Shown: in pieces, positions 6,307-11,935 of the stretch
Position numbering within the stretch: position 1 is the first letter of the stretch
Layout: the number at the start of each line of letters is the position of its first letter
Source: Ruminococcaceae bacterium UBA945
GTDB lineage: Bacteria; Bacillota; Clostridia; Oscillospirales; Acutalibacteraceae
Assembly (NCBI GenBank): GCA_002293315.1
Contig: DBCZ01000068.1
Coordinates: 30,003 to 41,937 of the forward strand
Direction of reading: 5' to 3'
DNA: 11,935 nucleotides
Made by a program: the position numbers and the translations under genes
Notes under the pieces: model-generated
Told to the model about the DNA's origin: nothing
Databases searched by the model: none
Seen by the model: the letters and a program-made list of their open reading frames with translations, nothing else

Positions 6307-7436
6307 AGAGCATTAGAAAGATAATTCTCGTAGTTATGGCAGTCTTGATGATTCTGCCTCTTACCGCTCTCGCCGCCGAAAATACGCCAAGCGTGTTCTA
6401 TTATGACGTGAGCCGTGAAAGCTTAAGAGCAGGGGAGAGACTGGAGATAACAGTTTCATATGATGGCAAGAACGGCACAGGCGTGGCCGCTTTTGTTGTG
6501 GATATAGAATATGACAGCACCGCTTTACAGTATATCAGAACAAATAATGAAGAAGCCGTCAAAAACGGGCACAACAGCACCAATGCGACGCAAGGGAAGG
6601 TATCTTCCGTATTCACGTCAAAAGAGCCTAAACGCAGCGATTTGAAAACCGGCAAAGCGTTCACCTATGTCTTTGAGGCATTAACAGAAGCTGCGATAAC
6701 AAGCGAGGTGAACATAAAAACCTCACAGATTGTCGGCGGTGACGGGAACGTGATAGAGGGAGATTACAGTGAAGCAATAAAAATTGTGATTCTTCCGCCA
6801 AAATCGGAGGATTCGCTTTTGTATTCGCTGTCAGCAGATGAGCATGAGCTTGACCCGAGCTTTTCACCGGTTATCTTTTCATATAACATGATTGTGCCAT
6901 ATGAGGTGGAAAGTCTTGTCTTCGACACAGAATGCGCTGAGAATGCGGTATGTCGGGTGAATCGGAAAAACCTCGGCACAATTGGAAGTGATGTGGATTT
7001 CGTCTTCACCATCACCGCGGAGGACGGCAAAACCGTGAGTAAATATACCGTGACCGTGCATCGTGAAGAAAAGCCGGAGAAAATAGAAGAGAGCTCCGGC
7101 TCTCCAAATGCTGCCGGAGGCACAAAAGTAAGCAAAACGCCAAGCTCAAAGGCGACGTCCGGCAAGGCTAAAACCAATAGCTCACCCAAAACTAAAGCCG
7201 GAACGGAAGCTAAGAGAAGCGGGTCGAGTGAAGTATCGGAGATATTGACCGAATCTGCCACAGAGGAAAGAATTTCGCCGACAATAATCTTCCATCAAGG
7301 AGATTACCCCGCGTTTATGTCCGGCGCGCTGATTGCTTTGATAGCGCTCACGGCGGGCGTCGGCGTGGCCTTTCTGTTCTTGAAAGCATACAGGCGCAAG
7401 AAAGGCTGTGACAGCGACGATGTAGAAAATGAATAG
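6303..7436 (+). CDS. Membrane-anchored surface protein with cohesin-like and cadherin-like domains
   Basis: A 377-residue predicted type I membrane protein. Residues 1-25 form a signal peptide (basic SIRK, hydrophobic core, cleavage likely after ALA). Residues about 28-165 look like a cohesin-type beta sandwich (SVFYYDVSRESLRAGERLEI, VAAFVVDIEYDSTALQYI, then SQIVGGDGNVI). Residues about 172-254 match the cadherin-like beta-sandwich repeat common in Firmicute surface proteins (LSADEHELDPSFSPVIFSY, ITAEDGKTVSKYTVTVHRE). A Ser/Thr/Lys/Gly-rich linker (about 256-310) leads to one membrane span (338-361) and a basic cytoplasmic anchor, KAYRRKKG. No sortase motif is seen. The folds suggest binding of protein or polysaccharide outside the cell; the partner is unknown. 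The frame-based start is GTG at 6303, but the ribosome site points to ATT at 6312, which would shorten the protein by three residues and leave the signal peptide intact. Confidence 0.85.
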   Translation: MKSIRKIILVVMAVLMILPLTALAAENTPSVFYYDVSRESLRAGERLEITVSYDGKNGTGVAAFVVDIEYDSTALQYIRTNNEEAVKNGHNSTNATQGKVSSVFTSKEPKRSDLKTGKAFTYVFEALTEAAITSEVNIKTSQIVGGDGNVIEGDYSEAIKIVILPPKSEDSLLYSLSADEHELDPSFSPVIFSYNMIVPYEVESLVFDTECAENAVCRVNRKNLGTIGSDVDFVFTITAEDGKTVSKYTVTVHREEKPEKIEESSGSPNAAGGTKVSKTPSSKATSGKAKTNSSPKTKAGTEAKRSGSSEVSEILTESATEERISPTIIFHQGDYPAFMSGALIALIALTAGVGVAFLFLKAYRRKKGCDSDDVENE

Positions 7437-7446
7437 ATTTTCTACA
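7421..7446. repeat. Perfect 10-bp inverted repeat spanning convergent stop codons
   Basis: TGTAGAAAAT (7421-7430) and ATTTTCTACA (7437-7446) flank a 6-base loop. The plus-strand stop (7434-7436) is in the loop and the minus-strand stop (7442-7444) is in the right arm. RNA from either strand could fold into the same hairpin. It is AT-rich and lacks a T tract after the stem, so it is at best a weak terminator, though the only one visible between these genes. Confidence 0.7.
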
Positions 7447-8410
7447 TTGATTCGCGGCGCTTTTGAAAGCGGACGTCATCTCCGAAGAAATCGAGCTCTG
7501 CAAAATTGCCGGTAATTCGCGAGACAAAGCGCTCGCCGTATCTTTGCTCCAGCTCCTTGCGCGAAAGATTGGTGCTGATTATCGTCGGCTTCTTCGCGAG
7601 CATGCGCGTGTTAATTATGTCGTAAATCACGGCGTTGACGTAGTCAGAGTTGAACTCGGTGCCGAGGTCATCTAGAATGAGTAAATCACAATTTGTGAGC
7701 TGCTTGGCCGTTTCTTCATATTCCGCAATCTCGCGGTCAAAACGCTCACGTTCAATGGCTATGGCAAAGCTTTGAACAGAGCCGTAAATCACGCCCAAAC
7801 CTTTATCTATCGCTGCGTTCGCGATTGCCAGCGAGAGATGCGTTTTTCCGAGGCCTGTCGCGCCCTTAAACAGCAGACCCGGTGAATGGGTGTTCAGATT
7901 ATAGGAGTATTTCTTGCAATAGCTCAAAATGCGCTCCATATTTTCAAGGTTTGTGTCTTTATAATAATTGAGCTTGAAGCCCTCAAAGGTTGATTCAGAA
8001 AGCGGCAGGCCGCTGCTCAGTTCCTCATAGGCTATATCGCGCTGAAGCTTTTTAAGGCAATGGCACATCTTACCATCGATAAAGCCGGTATCCGCGCAGT
8101 CAGAGCAGAAGTACTGCGGCTCGACGTCTTGCTTTTTGAGGTTATGCTTTGAAAGCAGCGCTTCAAATTCCTTTTGCAGGTGCAATGCGTTGCTTTTCAA
8201 ATCCTCCAGCGCGCTTCTGACGTCTTCGCCGTCAAGCACAACTTTCACGATTTTTGCCGCGTTAGAAGCCTTCTGACGCGAGATTTCCTCCGCTCTGAGG
8301 CAGAGAATGTAAAACTGCCTCAGACGCAGATCGGCCGCAGACTCTGCGGCAGTTCTGCGATTCTCAAGTTCAATGACCGCTTTTTCATAGACTTTTTTCC
8401 CGAAACCCAT
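7442..8410 (-). CDS. dnaI: Helicase loader, DnaI/DnaC-like AAA+ ATPase
   Basis: This 322-residue protein is expected to load the replicative helicase onto DNA. The N-terminal part is charged and helical. A four-cysteine zinc site follows (C102, C105, C116, C118 in YFCSDCADTGF and MCHC), as in DnaI-type loaders. The AAA+ domain has Walker A GATGLGKT (183-190), Walker B LLILDD (243-248), the sensor region TIISTNLS, and the arginine-finger region RYGERFVSRI (about 290-299). I chose ATG at 8410, which has GGAGGT just upstream. An in-frame TTG at 8425 has a ribosome site touching it and is unlikely. It lies 11 bases after the dnaD-like gene, so the two form an operon. It could be annotated simply as a DnaC/IstB-type ATP-binding protein, but no transposase is present and the DnaD partner supports a replication role. 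Confidence 0.9.
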   Translation of the reverse strand: MGFGKKVYEKAVIELENRRTAAESAADLRLRQFYILCLRAEEISRQKASNAAKIVKVVLDGEDVRSALEDLKSNALHLQKEFEALLSKHNLKKQDVEPQYFCSDCADTGFIDGKMCHCLKKLQRDIAYEELSSGLPLSESTFEGFKLNYYKDTNLENMERILSYCKKYSYNLNTHSPGLLFKGATGLGKTHLSLAIANAAIDKGLGVIYGSVQSFAIAIERERFDREIAEYEETAKQLTNCDLLILDDLGTEFNSDYVNAVIYDIINTRMLAKKPTIISTNLSRKELEQRYGERFVSRITGNFAELDFFGDDVRFQKRRESM

Positions 8411-8421
8411 TTCTACCTCCG

Positions 8422-9384
8422 TCAATCTCCGAGCGGCATGAAGAAGCTCGTGTTCTCAAACTCATCTATATCATAGCTTTTTGACTTCTCACTTTTTTTC
8501 TTCTCAGCCTTATCTATTTCCGCAACGCTTGTGTAATTCTTTTCTCTCCACCGTTCGAGAATACGATTGATATAGCTCATGCTGAGCTTGCCTGTTTTAT
8601 CGATGCAGCGATTATATGCTTCAGTGATGAGTTCATCATGCATTCGCCACTCTTTTATCCATCGGAAGGAGAATTCTTCCTCCTTGGGCGACGGTGCGCG
8701 GTGGAATATGCCGAGGATATTTTCAAGCTTTTTCCATGCCTGCTGCCGTTCGTCAAGCTCGTGTAGCTTTTGTTCGGCGGCCTTGATGTTGTCAATGCCT
8801 TCTTCAGACCAGTTTTTACCCACGCTGTCAATGTATCCGGTTGAGGTTTTCCCGATGGATTTGGTGTAATGAATAATCATGACGATTATCTCAACCGGCA
8901 GGCCGTAATCATCATTCATTGCGACGAGCACGGAAGAGAGTGCGGGGGAGACGGTTTTGCCTAGCGTGTTCTCGGCCTCCTGCATGAGGTATTTCATATC
9001 TGCGGATTCCTTCACGCGTCTGGCAACATAGGTGCTATCCGGTTTCACGAGGCGCTTTTTCTCCGGCACATCCTTTGACGAAGGTTTATTATTAGCGGAC
9101 ACTTCAATTACAGGCTCCGTTAGTGAAGCAGGGATAAGTGCATTGGACGTTTCCTTCAGAAGCTTCATCTGAAGCAAGAATTCTATGGATTCTTCTACGT
9201 CTTCATTTTTCACGCCGGCAGAATTCGCAATATCCTCAGCTGCGTAGCTCTCTCCGCTGTGTCTGAGCAGAAACAGCAGAACCTTGAGCTGCTCTTTACT
9301 AAGCAGCTTCAAATGCTTATCCACCACCTCTGAAGGAACGGCAAAGATTGAGTTCCATGCGCCGGCGTCTATTTTATACCCCAT
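8422..9384 (-). CDS. dnaD: DnaD/DnaB-like primosome protein with two DnaD domains
   Basis: A 320-residue replication-initiation protein that probably remodels origin or restart DNA and recruits the helicase loader encoded next to it. The N-terminal region (about 15-90) fits a winged helix (LSKEQLKVLLFLLRHSG, then YAAEDIANSAGVKNEDVEESI). Two DnaD C-terminal-type domains follow: about 130-200, ending YIDSVGKNW (184-192), and about 220-285, ending SYINRILERW (270-279), which carries the classic DnaD YxxxILxxW pattern. A Lys/Ser/Glu-rich stretch (292-304) and a short tail end the protein. The start has GAGGGTGA six bases upstream. Whether it is orthologous to B. subtilis DnaD or DnaB is not certain; double-domain forms are common in Clostridia. 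Confidence 0.87.
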   Translation of the reverse strand: MGYKIDAGAWNSIFAVPSEVVDKHLKLLSKEQLKVLLFLLRHSGESYAAEDIANSAGVKNEDVEESIEFLLQMKLLKETSNALIPASLTEPVIEVSANNKPSSKDVPEKKRLVKPDSTYVARRVKESADMKYLMQEAENTLGKTVSPALSSVLVAMNDDYGLPVEIIVMIIHYTKSIGKTSTGYIDSVGKNWSEEGIDNIKAAEQKLHELDERQQAWKKLENILGIFHRAPSPKEEEFSFRWIKEWRMHDELITEAYNRCIDKTGKLSMSYINRILERWREKNYTSVAEIDKAEKKKSEKSKSYDIDEFENTSFFMPLGD

Positions 9385-9420
9385 TTTTTCACCCTCGTTA
9401 ATGCTTCACATGATTCATAT

Positions 9421-9429
9421 AGTATAGCA
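9421..9429 (-). promoter_or_regulatory. Extended -10 promoter for dnaD-dnaI
   Basis: On the minus strand TGC is followed by TATACT (9426-9421), an extended -10 with 5 of 6 consensus bases. The expected -35 position is a T run rather than TTGACA. Transcription would start near 9414, about 30 bases before the dnaD ATG. Confidence 0.5.
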
Positions 9430-9473
9430 TGAACGGCGTGAATAAAAAAGAGGGATTTTTGTCATAACCGCCC

Positions 9474-9502
9474 TTGACTGGAAGAGTTTATTTTAGTATA
9501 AT
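9474..9502 (+). promoter_or_regulatory. Strong sigma-A-type promoter for tRNA-Thr
   Basis: TTGACT (9474-9479) and a perfect TATAAT (9497-9502) are separated by 17 bases. Transcription should start near 9509, about 27 bases before the mature tRNA. Confidence 0.85.
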
Positions 9503-9535
9503 GGCAAAGCAAATTGATTTTCTTAGGCTTGATTT

Positions 9536-9611
9536 GCTACTGTGGCTCAGTTGGTAGAGCAGCGCATTCGTAATGCGCAGGTCGTCGGTTCGAGTCCGAC
9601 CAGTAGCTCCA
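9536..9611 (+). tRNA. tRNA-Thr, anticodon CGT
   Basis: A complete cloverleaf of 76 bases is visible. The acceptor stem pairs GCTACTG with CAGTAGC. The D stem is GCTC/GAGC around AGTTGGTA. The anticodon stem is GCGCA/TGCGC with loop TTCGTAA, so the anticodon CGT reads ACG codons. The T arm is GTCGG TTCGAGT CCGAC. The discriminator base is T and the 3' CCA is encoded (9609-9611). Confidence 0.96.
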
Positions 9612-9616
9612 TAAGG

Positions 9617-9666
9617 GCAATTGATAATGGATAATTGATAGTTGACAATTCTCCATTATTGATTGC
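9617..9666. repeat. AT-rich imperfect inverted repeat downstream of the tRNA
   Basis: GCAATTGATAATGG (9617-9630) pairs with CCATTATTGATTGC (9653-9666) at 12 of 14 positions around a 22-base centre that itself repeats ATAATTGATA-like words. It lies in the transcript just after the tRNA. Short interspersed AT-rich repeats of this look are common in bacterial intergenic regions, so it may be a small non-autonomous element. There is no coding capacity. Confidence 0.55.
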
Positions 9667-9687
9667 TTCTTTGTTGAAAGTAGCTTT

Positions 9688-9719
9688 CATCACTAATCTT
9701 ATGATAAGTGATGTTTTTT
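9688..9719 (+). terminator. Intrinsic terminator after tRNA-Thr
   Basis: CATCACT (9688-9694) pairs perfectly with AGTGATG (9707-9713), with three more pairs inside an A-A mismatch and a 4-base TTAT loop, followed by six T (9714-9719). It should end the tRNA transcript before the hrcA promoter. A small TGAAAG/CTTTCA hairpin (9675-9689) just upstream shares its last two bases and could compete with it. Confidence 0.8.
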
Positions 9720-9755
9720 GTTTGCTCAATTAACAAACTATTTACAAATATGATA

Positions 9756-9784
9756 TTGACTTTTTCTGACCAAAATGGTAAATT
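9756..9784 (+). promoter_or_regulatory. Promoter of the hrcA-grpE-dnaK operon
   Basis: TTGACT (9756-9761) lies 17 bases from TAAATT (9779-9784). Transcription would start near 9791, so the CIRCE operator covers the first transcribed bases, the usual position for HrcA repression. Confidence 0.75.
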
Positions 9785-9795
9785 ATTATCAGTGA

Positions 9796-9822
9796 TTAGC
9801 ACTCGAGCCATTTGAGTGCTAA
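9796..9822 (+). promoter_or_regulatory. CIRCE operator (HrcA binding site)
   Basis: TTAGCACTC (9796-9804), nine spacer bases, and GAGTGCTAA (9814-9822) make a perfect CIRCE element. HrcA bound here represses the operon; heat shock, by occupying GroEL needed for HrcA folding, relieves repression. Confidence 0.98.
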
Positions 9823-9847
9823 CGAATCGCTGAAAGAGGTGATATAA

Positions 9848-10873
9848 GTGGAGCTTAGCGAAAGAAAGAGAGAGGTTCTTTCTTTGATTGTCGCCGCTTA
9901 TGTCAGGAGCGGTGAGCCTGTAGGCTCTAAAGCAATTGCCGATAAAATCGGCCTTTCCTCAGCAACCGTGCGAAATGAGATGGCAGAGCTTATCACGCAA
10001 GGCTATCTTGAGCAGCCTTATACATCTTCCGGCAGAGTTCCGACGCAGAATGGCTACAGGAAATACATTAAGTCAATTTTAGAGCCGCAGGAATTGCCAA
10101 GAGAAGAGAAGCTTCATATTGATTCGCTGATTGAGCCCGTTTCTTATGAGCCTGAAAAGCTGCTTGTAAGGATTGCCGAGGTTCTTGCAGATATTACAAG
10201 GCTGGTGGCCATTGCGTCCACACCGGACGGAAGCGAATCAGTTGTAAAGGGAATTCAGTTTGTTCAAACCAGCCGCAGAACAGCTATGCTGATTCTTTTG
10301 AGCTCATCGGGCCTTATCAGGAATAAGCTTTTTCATGTTGAGTTTGACATTACAAATGAGATGATTCGCATGCTGTTCACAACCTTCAATCATGAGGTTG
10401 TGGGAAAGCATGTCTCCGACATCACCGTTTCATTCATTCACCATCTGGCTGAAAATCTGGGGGAGATGTCTGTTTTCGCGAGAGCGCCGCTCTACGCGCT
10501 GTTGCAGGCGGCACAGGAAACTGAGCACAGCGAGCTTTTTATAAGCGGGCAAATCAATTTGCTTATAAGCAGTGAGCTTGAACGTGCAGACGTCCGCAGA
10601 ATCCTCTCATTTCTTGAGAGAAAGGAAGAGTTGGCGGAGCTGCTGAAACAGCGGCGAGGACGAATCACAGCTTTCGTAGGAAATGAAAGTGGAAAAAAAG
10701 AGCTTGAAAACGCTGCTTTCGTGGTGAGGCGGTATGCTATTGATGAGCAAGATTGCGGGGCAATCGCGATTTTAGGACCTATGAGAATTGATTATCCAAA
10801 AGTATTTTCACTGATAAAATACACCTCACAAAAAGCAGAGGATATACTATCTTCACTGTTGGGCGGAGGATGA
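9848..10873 (+). CDS. hrcA: Heat-inducible transcription repressor HrcA
   Basis: A 341-residue repressor of normal family length, starting with GTG after the ribosome site AGAGGTGAT (9835-9843). The N-terminal winged helix-turn-helix (about 1-75) includes VGSKAIADKIGLSSATVRNEMAEL and SSGRVPTQNGYRKYI, the DNA-reading region that contacts CIRCE. The remainder is the GAF-like dimerisation domain and the inserted domain, ending with ILGPMRIDYPKVFSLIKYTS and AEDIL, typical of the family C-terminus. It lies directly after its own operator and so is autoregulated; groEL is a likely second target elsewhere in the genome. Its stop lies 14 bases before the chosen grpE start. Confidence 0.97.
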   Translation: MELSERKREVLSLIVAAYVRSGEPVGSKAIADKIGLSSATVRNEMAELITQGYLEQPYTSSGRVPTQNGYRKYIKSILEPQELPREEKLHIDSLIEPVSYEPEKLLVRIAEVLADITRLVAIASTPDGSESVVKGIQFVQTSRRTAMLILLSSSGLIRNKLFHVEFDITNEMIRMLFTTFNHEVVGKHVSDITVSFIHHLAENLGEMSVFARAPLYALLQAAQETEHSELFISGQINLLISSELERADVRRILSFLERKEELAELLKQRRGRITAFVGNESGKKELENAAFVVRRYAIDEQDCGAIAILGPMRIDYPKVFSLIKYTSQKAEDILSSLLGGG

Positions 10874-10887
10874 AGGGAGAAAGAAGT

Positions 10888-11409
10888 ATGGACGACGTGA
10901 CAAAGGAAAGTCTTGAGCAGGAGGATATTGAGCTTGAGAAGGTGGAAGCTGAGGTCAAGGAGGCCAGTGAAGAGCTTACAGAAGCACAAGTAAAGTTTAA
11001 CGACTTAAACGAGCAGTTTCTTCGCTTGCGCGCAGAGTATGATAATTTCCGTAAGCGCACCATGACTGAAAAAATACAGATTTATGGTAATGCTATATCT
11101 GATGCAGTGACGGCAATTTTGCCCGCAATTGACAATATCGACAGAGCCGCGGGACACAGCGACGCCTCACCCGAGGATGTGCGCAAGGGGCTGAAAATGA
11201 TAGAAGACCAGATAAAGGCCTCGCTTGAAAATCTCGGCGTGAAAGCGATTGGCGAGAAGGGTGAGAAGTTTGATCCCGCGCTTCACAATGCTGTTTCACA
11301 TATAGAAGACGCAGAAGCTGAAGAAAACACGATAACCGAAGTTCTTCAAAAGGGTTATGTTCTTGGAGACAAGGTCATCAGGCATGCTATGGTTCAGGTT
11401 GCAAATTAA
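10888..11409 (+). CDS. grpE: Nucleotide exchange factor GrpE
   Basis: GrpE releases ADP from DnaK and acts as a dimer in the cytosol. The 173-residue form has an acidic N-terminal coiled-coil region (about 1-85: LEQEDIELEKVEAEVKEASE, then RLRAEYDNFRKRT) and the C-terminal beta domain with GEKFDPALHNAV (125-136) and GYVLGDKVIRHAMVQVA (156-172), the family signature. I chose ATG at 10888, which has AAGGGAGA about eight bases upstream. An earlier in-frame ATG at 10870 overlaps the hrcA stop and has its GGAGG directly adjacent, too close to serve it. dnaK follows after 26 bases. Confidence 0.95.
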   Translation: MDDVTKESLEQEDIELEKVEAEVKEASEELTEAQVKFNDLNEQFLRLRAEYDNFRKRTMTEKIQIYGNAISDAVTAILPAIDNIDRAAGHSDASPEDVRKGLKMIEDQIKASLENLGVKAIGEKGEKFDPALHNAVSHIEDAEAEENTITEVLQKGYVLGDKVIRHAMVQVAN

Positions 11410-11435
11410 ACAATTTATTTTTTAGGAGGAATACT

Positions 11436-11935
11436 ATGGCAAAGACAATTGGAATTGATTTAGGTACGACGAATTCATGTGTAGCGGTTATTGAGGGCGG
11501 TGAGCCGGTGGTAATCACGAATACAGAGGGTGCGAGAACTACGCCCTCAGTGGTGGCTTTCGGTAAAAACGGCGAGAGAATGGTCGGGCAGATTGCTAAG
11601 AGGCAGGCCATCACGAACCCAGACAGAACCGTTTCCTCAATTAAAAGAGAGATGGGCACATCTTTTAAGGTGACGATAGACGGAAAGGATTATCAGCCGC
11701 AGGAGATTTCCGCAATGATTCTTCAGAAGCTGAAATCAGACGCCGAGGCTTATCTCGGCGAGGCCGTGACAAGCGCGGTTATAACAGTGCCGGCATATTT
11801 TACAGATGCACAGCGTCAGGCGACAAAGGACGCGGGTAAAATTGCGGGGCTTGACGTTAAAAGAATCATAAATGAGCCTACGGCCGCGGCACTTTCATAC
11901 GGAGTTGACAAGGACGGCGAGCAGAAGGTAATGGT
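11436..11935 (+). CDS. dnaK: Chaperone DnaK (Hsp70), N-terminal part, cut by window end
   Basis: The first 166 codons are present and the frame is open at the window end. The ATPase domain starts MAKTIGIDLGTTNSCVAV (phosphate loop 1) and includes VITVPAYFTDAQRQATKDAG and RIINEPTAAALSYG, all Hsp70 signatures. Between SSIKREMG and DGKDYQPQE the chain is short: the insert found in Gram-negative DnaK is missing, which fits a Firmicute. The start has AGGAGGA at 11424-11430. It is the third gene of the CIRCE-controlled operon; dnaJ would be expected next. Confidence 0.97.
   Translation, partial: MAKTIGIDLGTTNSCVAVIEGGEPVVITNTEGARTTPSVVAFGKNGERMVGQIAKRQAITNPDRTVSSIKREMGTSFKVTIDGKDYQPQEISAMILQKLKSDAEAYLGEAVTSAVITVPAYFTDAQRQATKDAGKIAGLDVKRIINEPTAAALSYGVDKDGEQKVM

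Noticed and set aside
6764..7261. A 165-residue minus-strand open frame
   Set aside because: It lies wholly inside the surface-protein gene, whose signal peptide, domain motifs and membrane anchor are all in the plus frame, and it has no recognisable motif.
7442..8410. An IstB-type insertion-sequence helper ATPase
   Set aside because: The cysteine zinc site, the adjacent DnaD-like gene and the absence of any transposase or terminal repeats favour a DnaI helicase loader.
9547..9729. A 60-residue minus-strand open frame ending LVGLEPTTCALRMRCSTN
   Set aside because: It reads antisense through the tRNA-Thr gene; this peptide is a familiar false translation of the complement of tRNA genes.
9612..9795. 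A riboswitch or T-box in the hrcA leader region
   Set aside because: The structured part lies before the hrcA promoter and belongs to the tRNA transcript; the hrcA leader itself is only about 57 bases, mostly the CIRCE element and ribosome site.
1..11935. CRISPR array, phage or transposon genes, or a defence island
   Set aside because: No regularly spaced repeats, integrase, transposase or known defence domain is visible; nearly all the DNA is explained by conserved genes.

Overview
The window looks like a chromosomal stretch from a low- to mid-GC Firmicute, most likely class Clostridia. The evidence is a perfect CIRCE operator ahead of hrcA-grpE-dnaK, a DnaD/DnaI-type primosome pair, and a DnaK N-terminus that lacks the roughly two-dozen-residue ATPase-domain insert seen in Gram-negative DnaK. 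A CsaB-type pyruvyl transferase and Gram-positive Shine-Dalgarno sequences agree. Genus cannot be read from the sequence. It is mostly core and housekeeping DNA; I see no transposase, phage gene or CRISPR array.

Layout. Bases 1-1742 (+) are the distal end of a histidine operon: a HisA-HisI fusion cut by the window edge, a separate HisE, and a class I methyltransferase whose start overlaps the hisE stop. A bidirectional hairpin terminator (1742-1764) separates this from a four-gene minus-strand operon (6200 down to 1763): two-subunit ThrE-type exporter, RluA-family pseudouridine synthase, and a large protein joining a GT4 glycosyltransferase to a CsaB-like pyruvyl transferase. A divergent promoter region (6201-6302) also serves a membrane-anchored surface protein (6303-7436, +) with cohesin-like and cadherin-like folds. 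That gene converges on a minus-strand dnaD-dnaI pair (9384 down to 7442), the two stop codons lying inside or next to a 10-bp perfect inverted repeat.

Bases 9385-9847 hold the dnaD promoter, a strong promoter and tRNA-Thr(CGT), an AT-rich imperfect inverted repeat, an intrinsic terminator, and the hrcA promoter with CIRCE. hrcA, grpE and the 5' part of dnaK run to the end of the window.

How they work together. HisE, HisI and HisA catalyse consecutive steps of histidine synthesis, and the fusion joins two of them. HrcA represses its own hrcA-grpE-dnaK operon through CIRCE. DnaD and DnaI load the replicative helicase. The GT-CsaB fusion probably makes a pyruvylated secondary cell-wall polysaccharide, a ligand for surface proteins.

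The most notable items are the HisA-HisI and GT4-CsaB fusions, an apparent ATT start codon on the surface protein gene, and a methyltransferase of unknown substrate coupled to the his operon. I found no convincing new defence system or mobile system.
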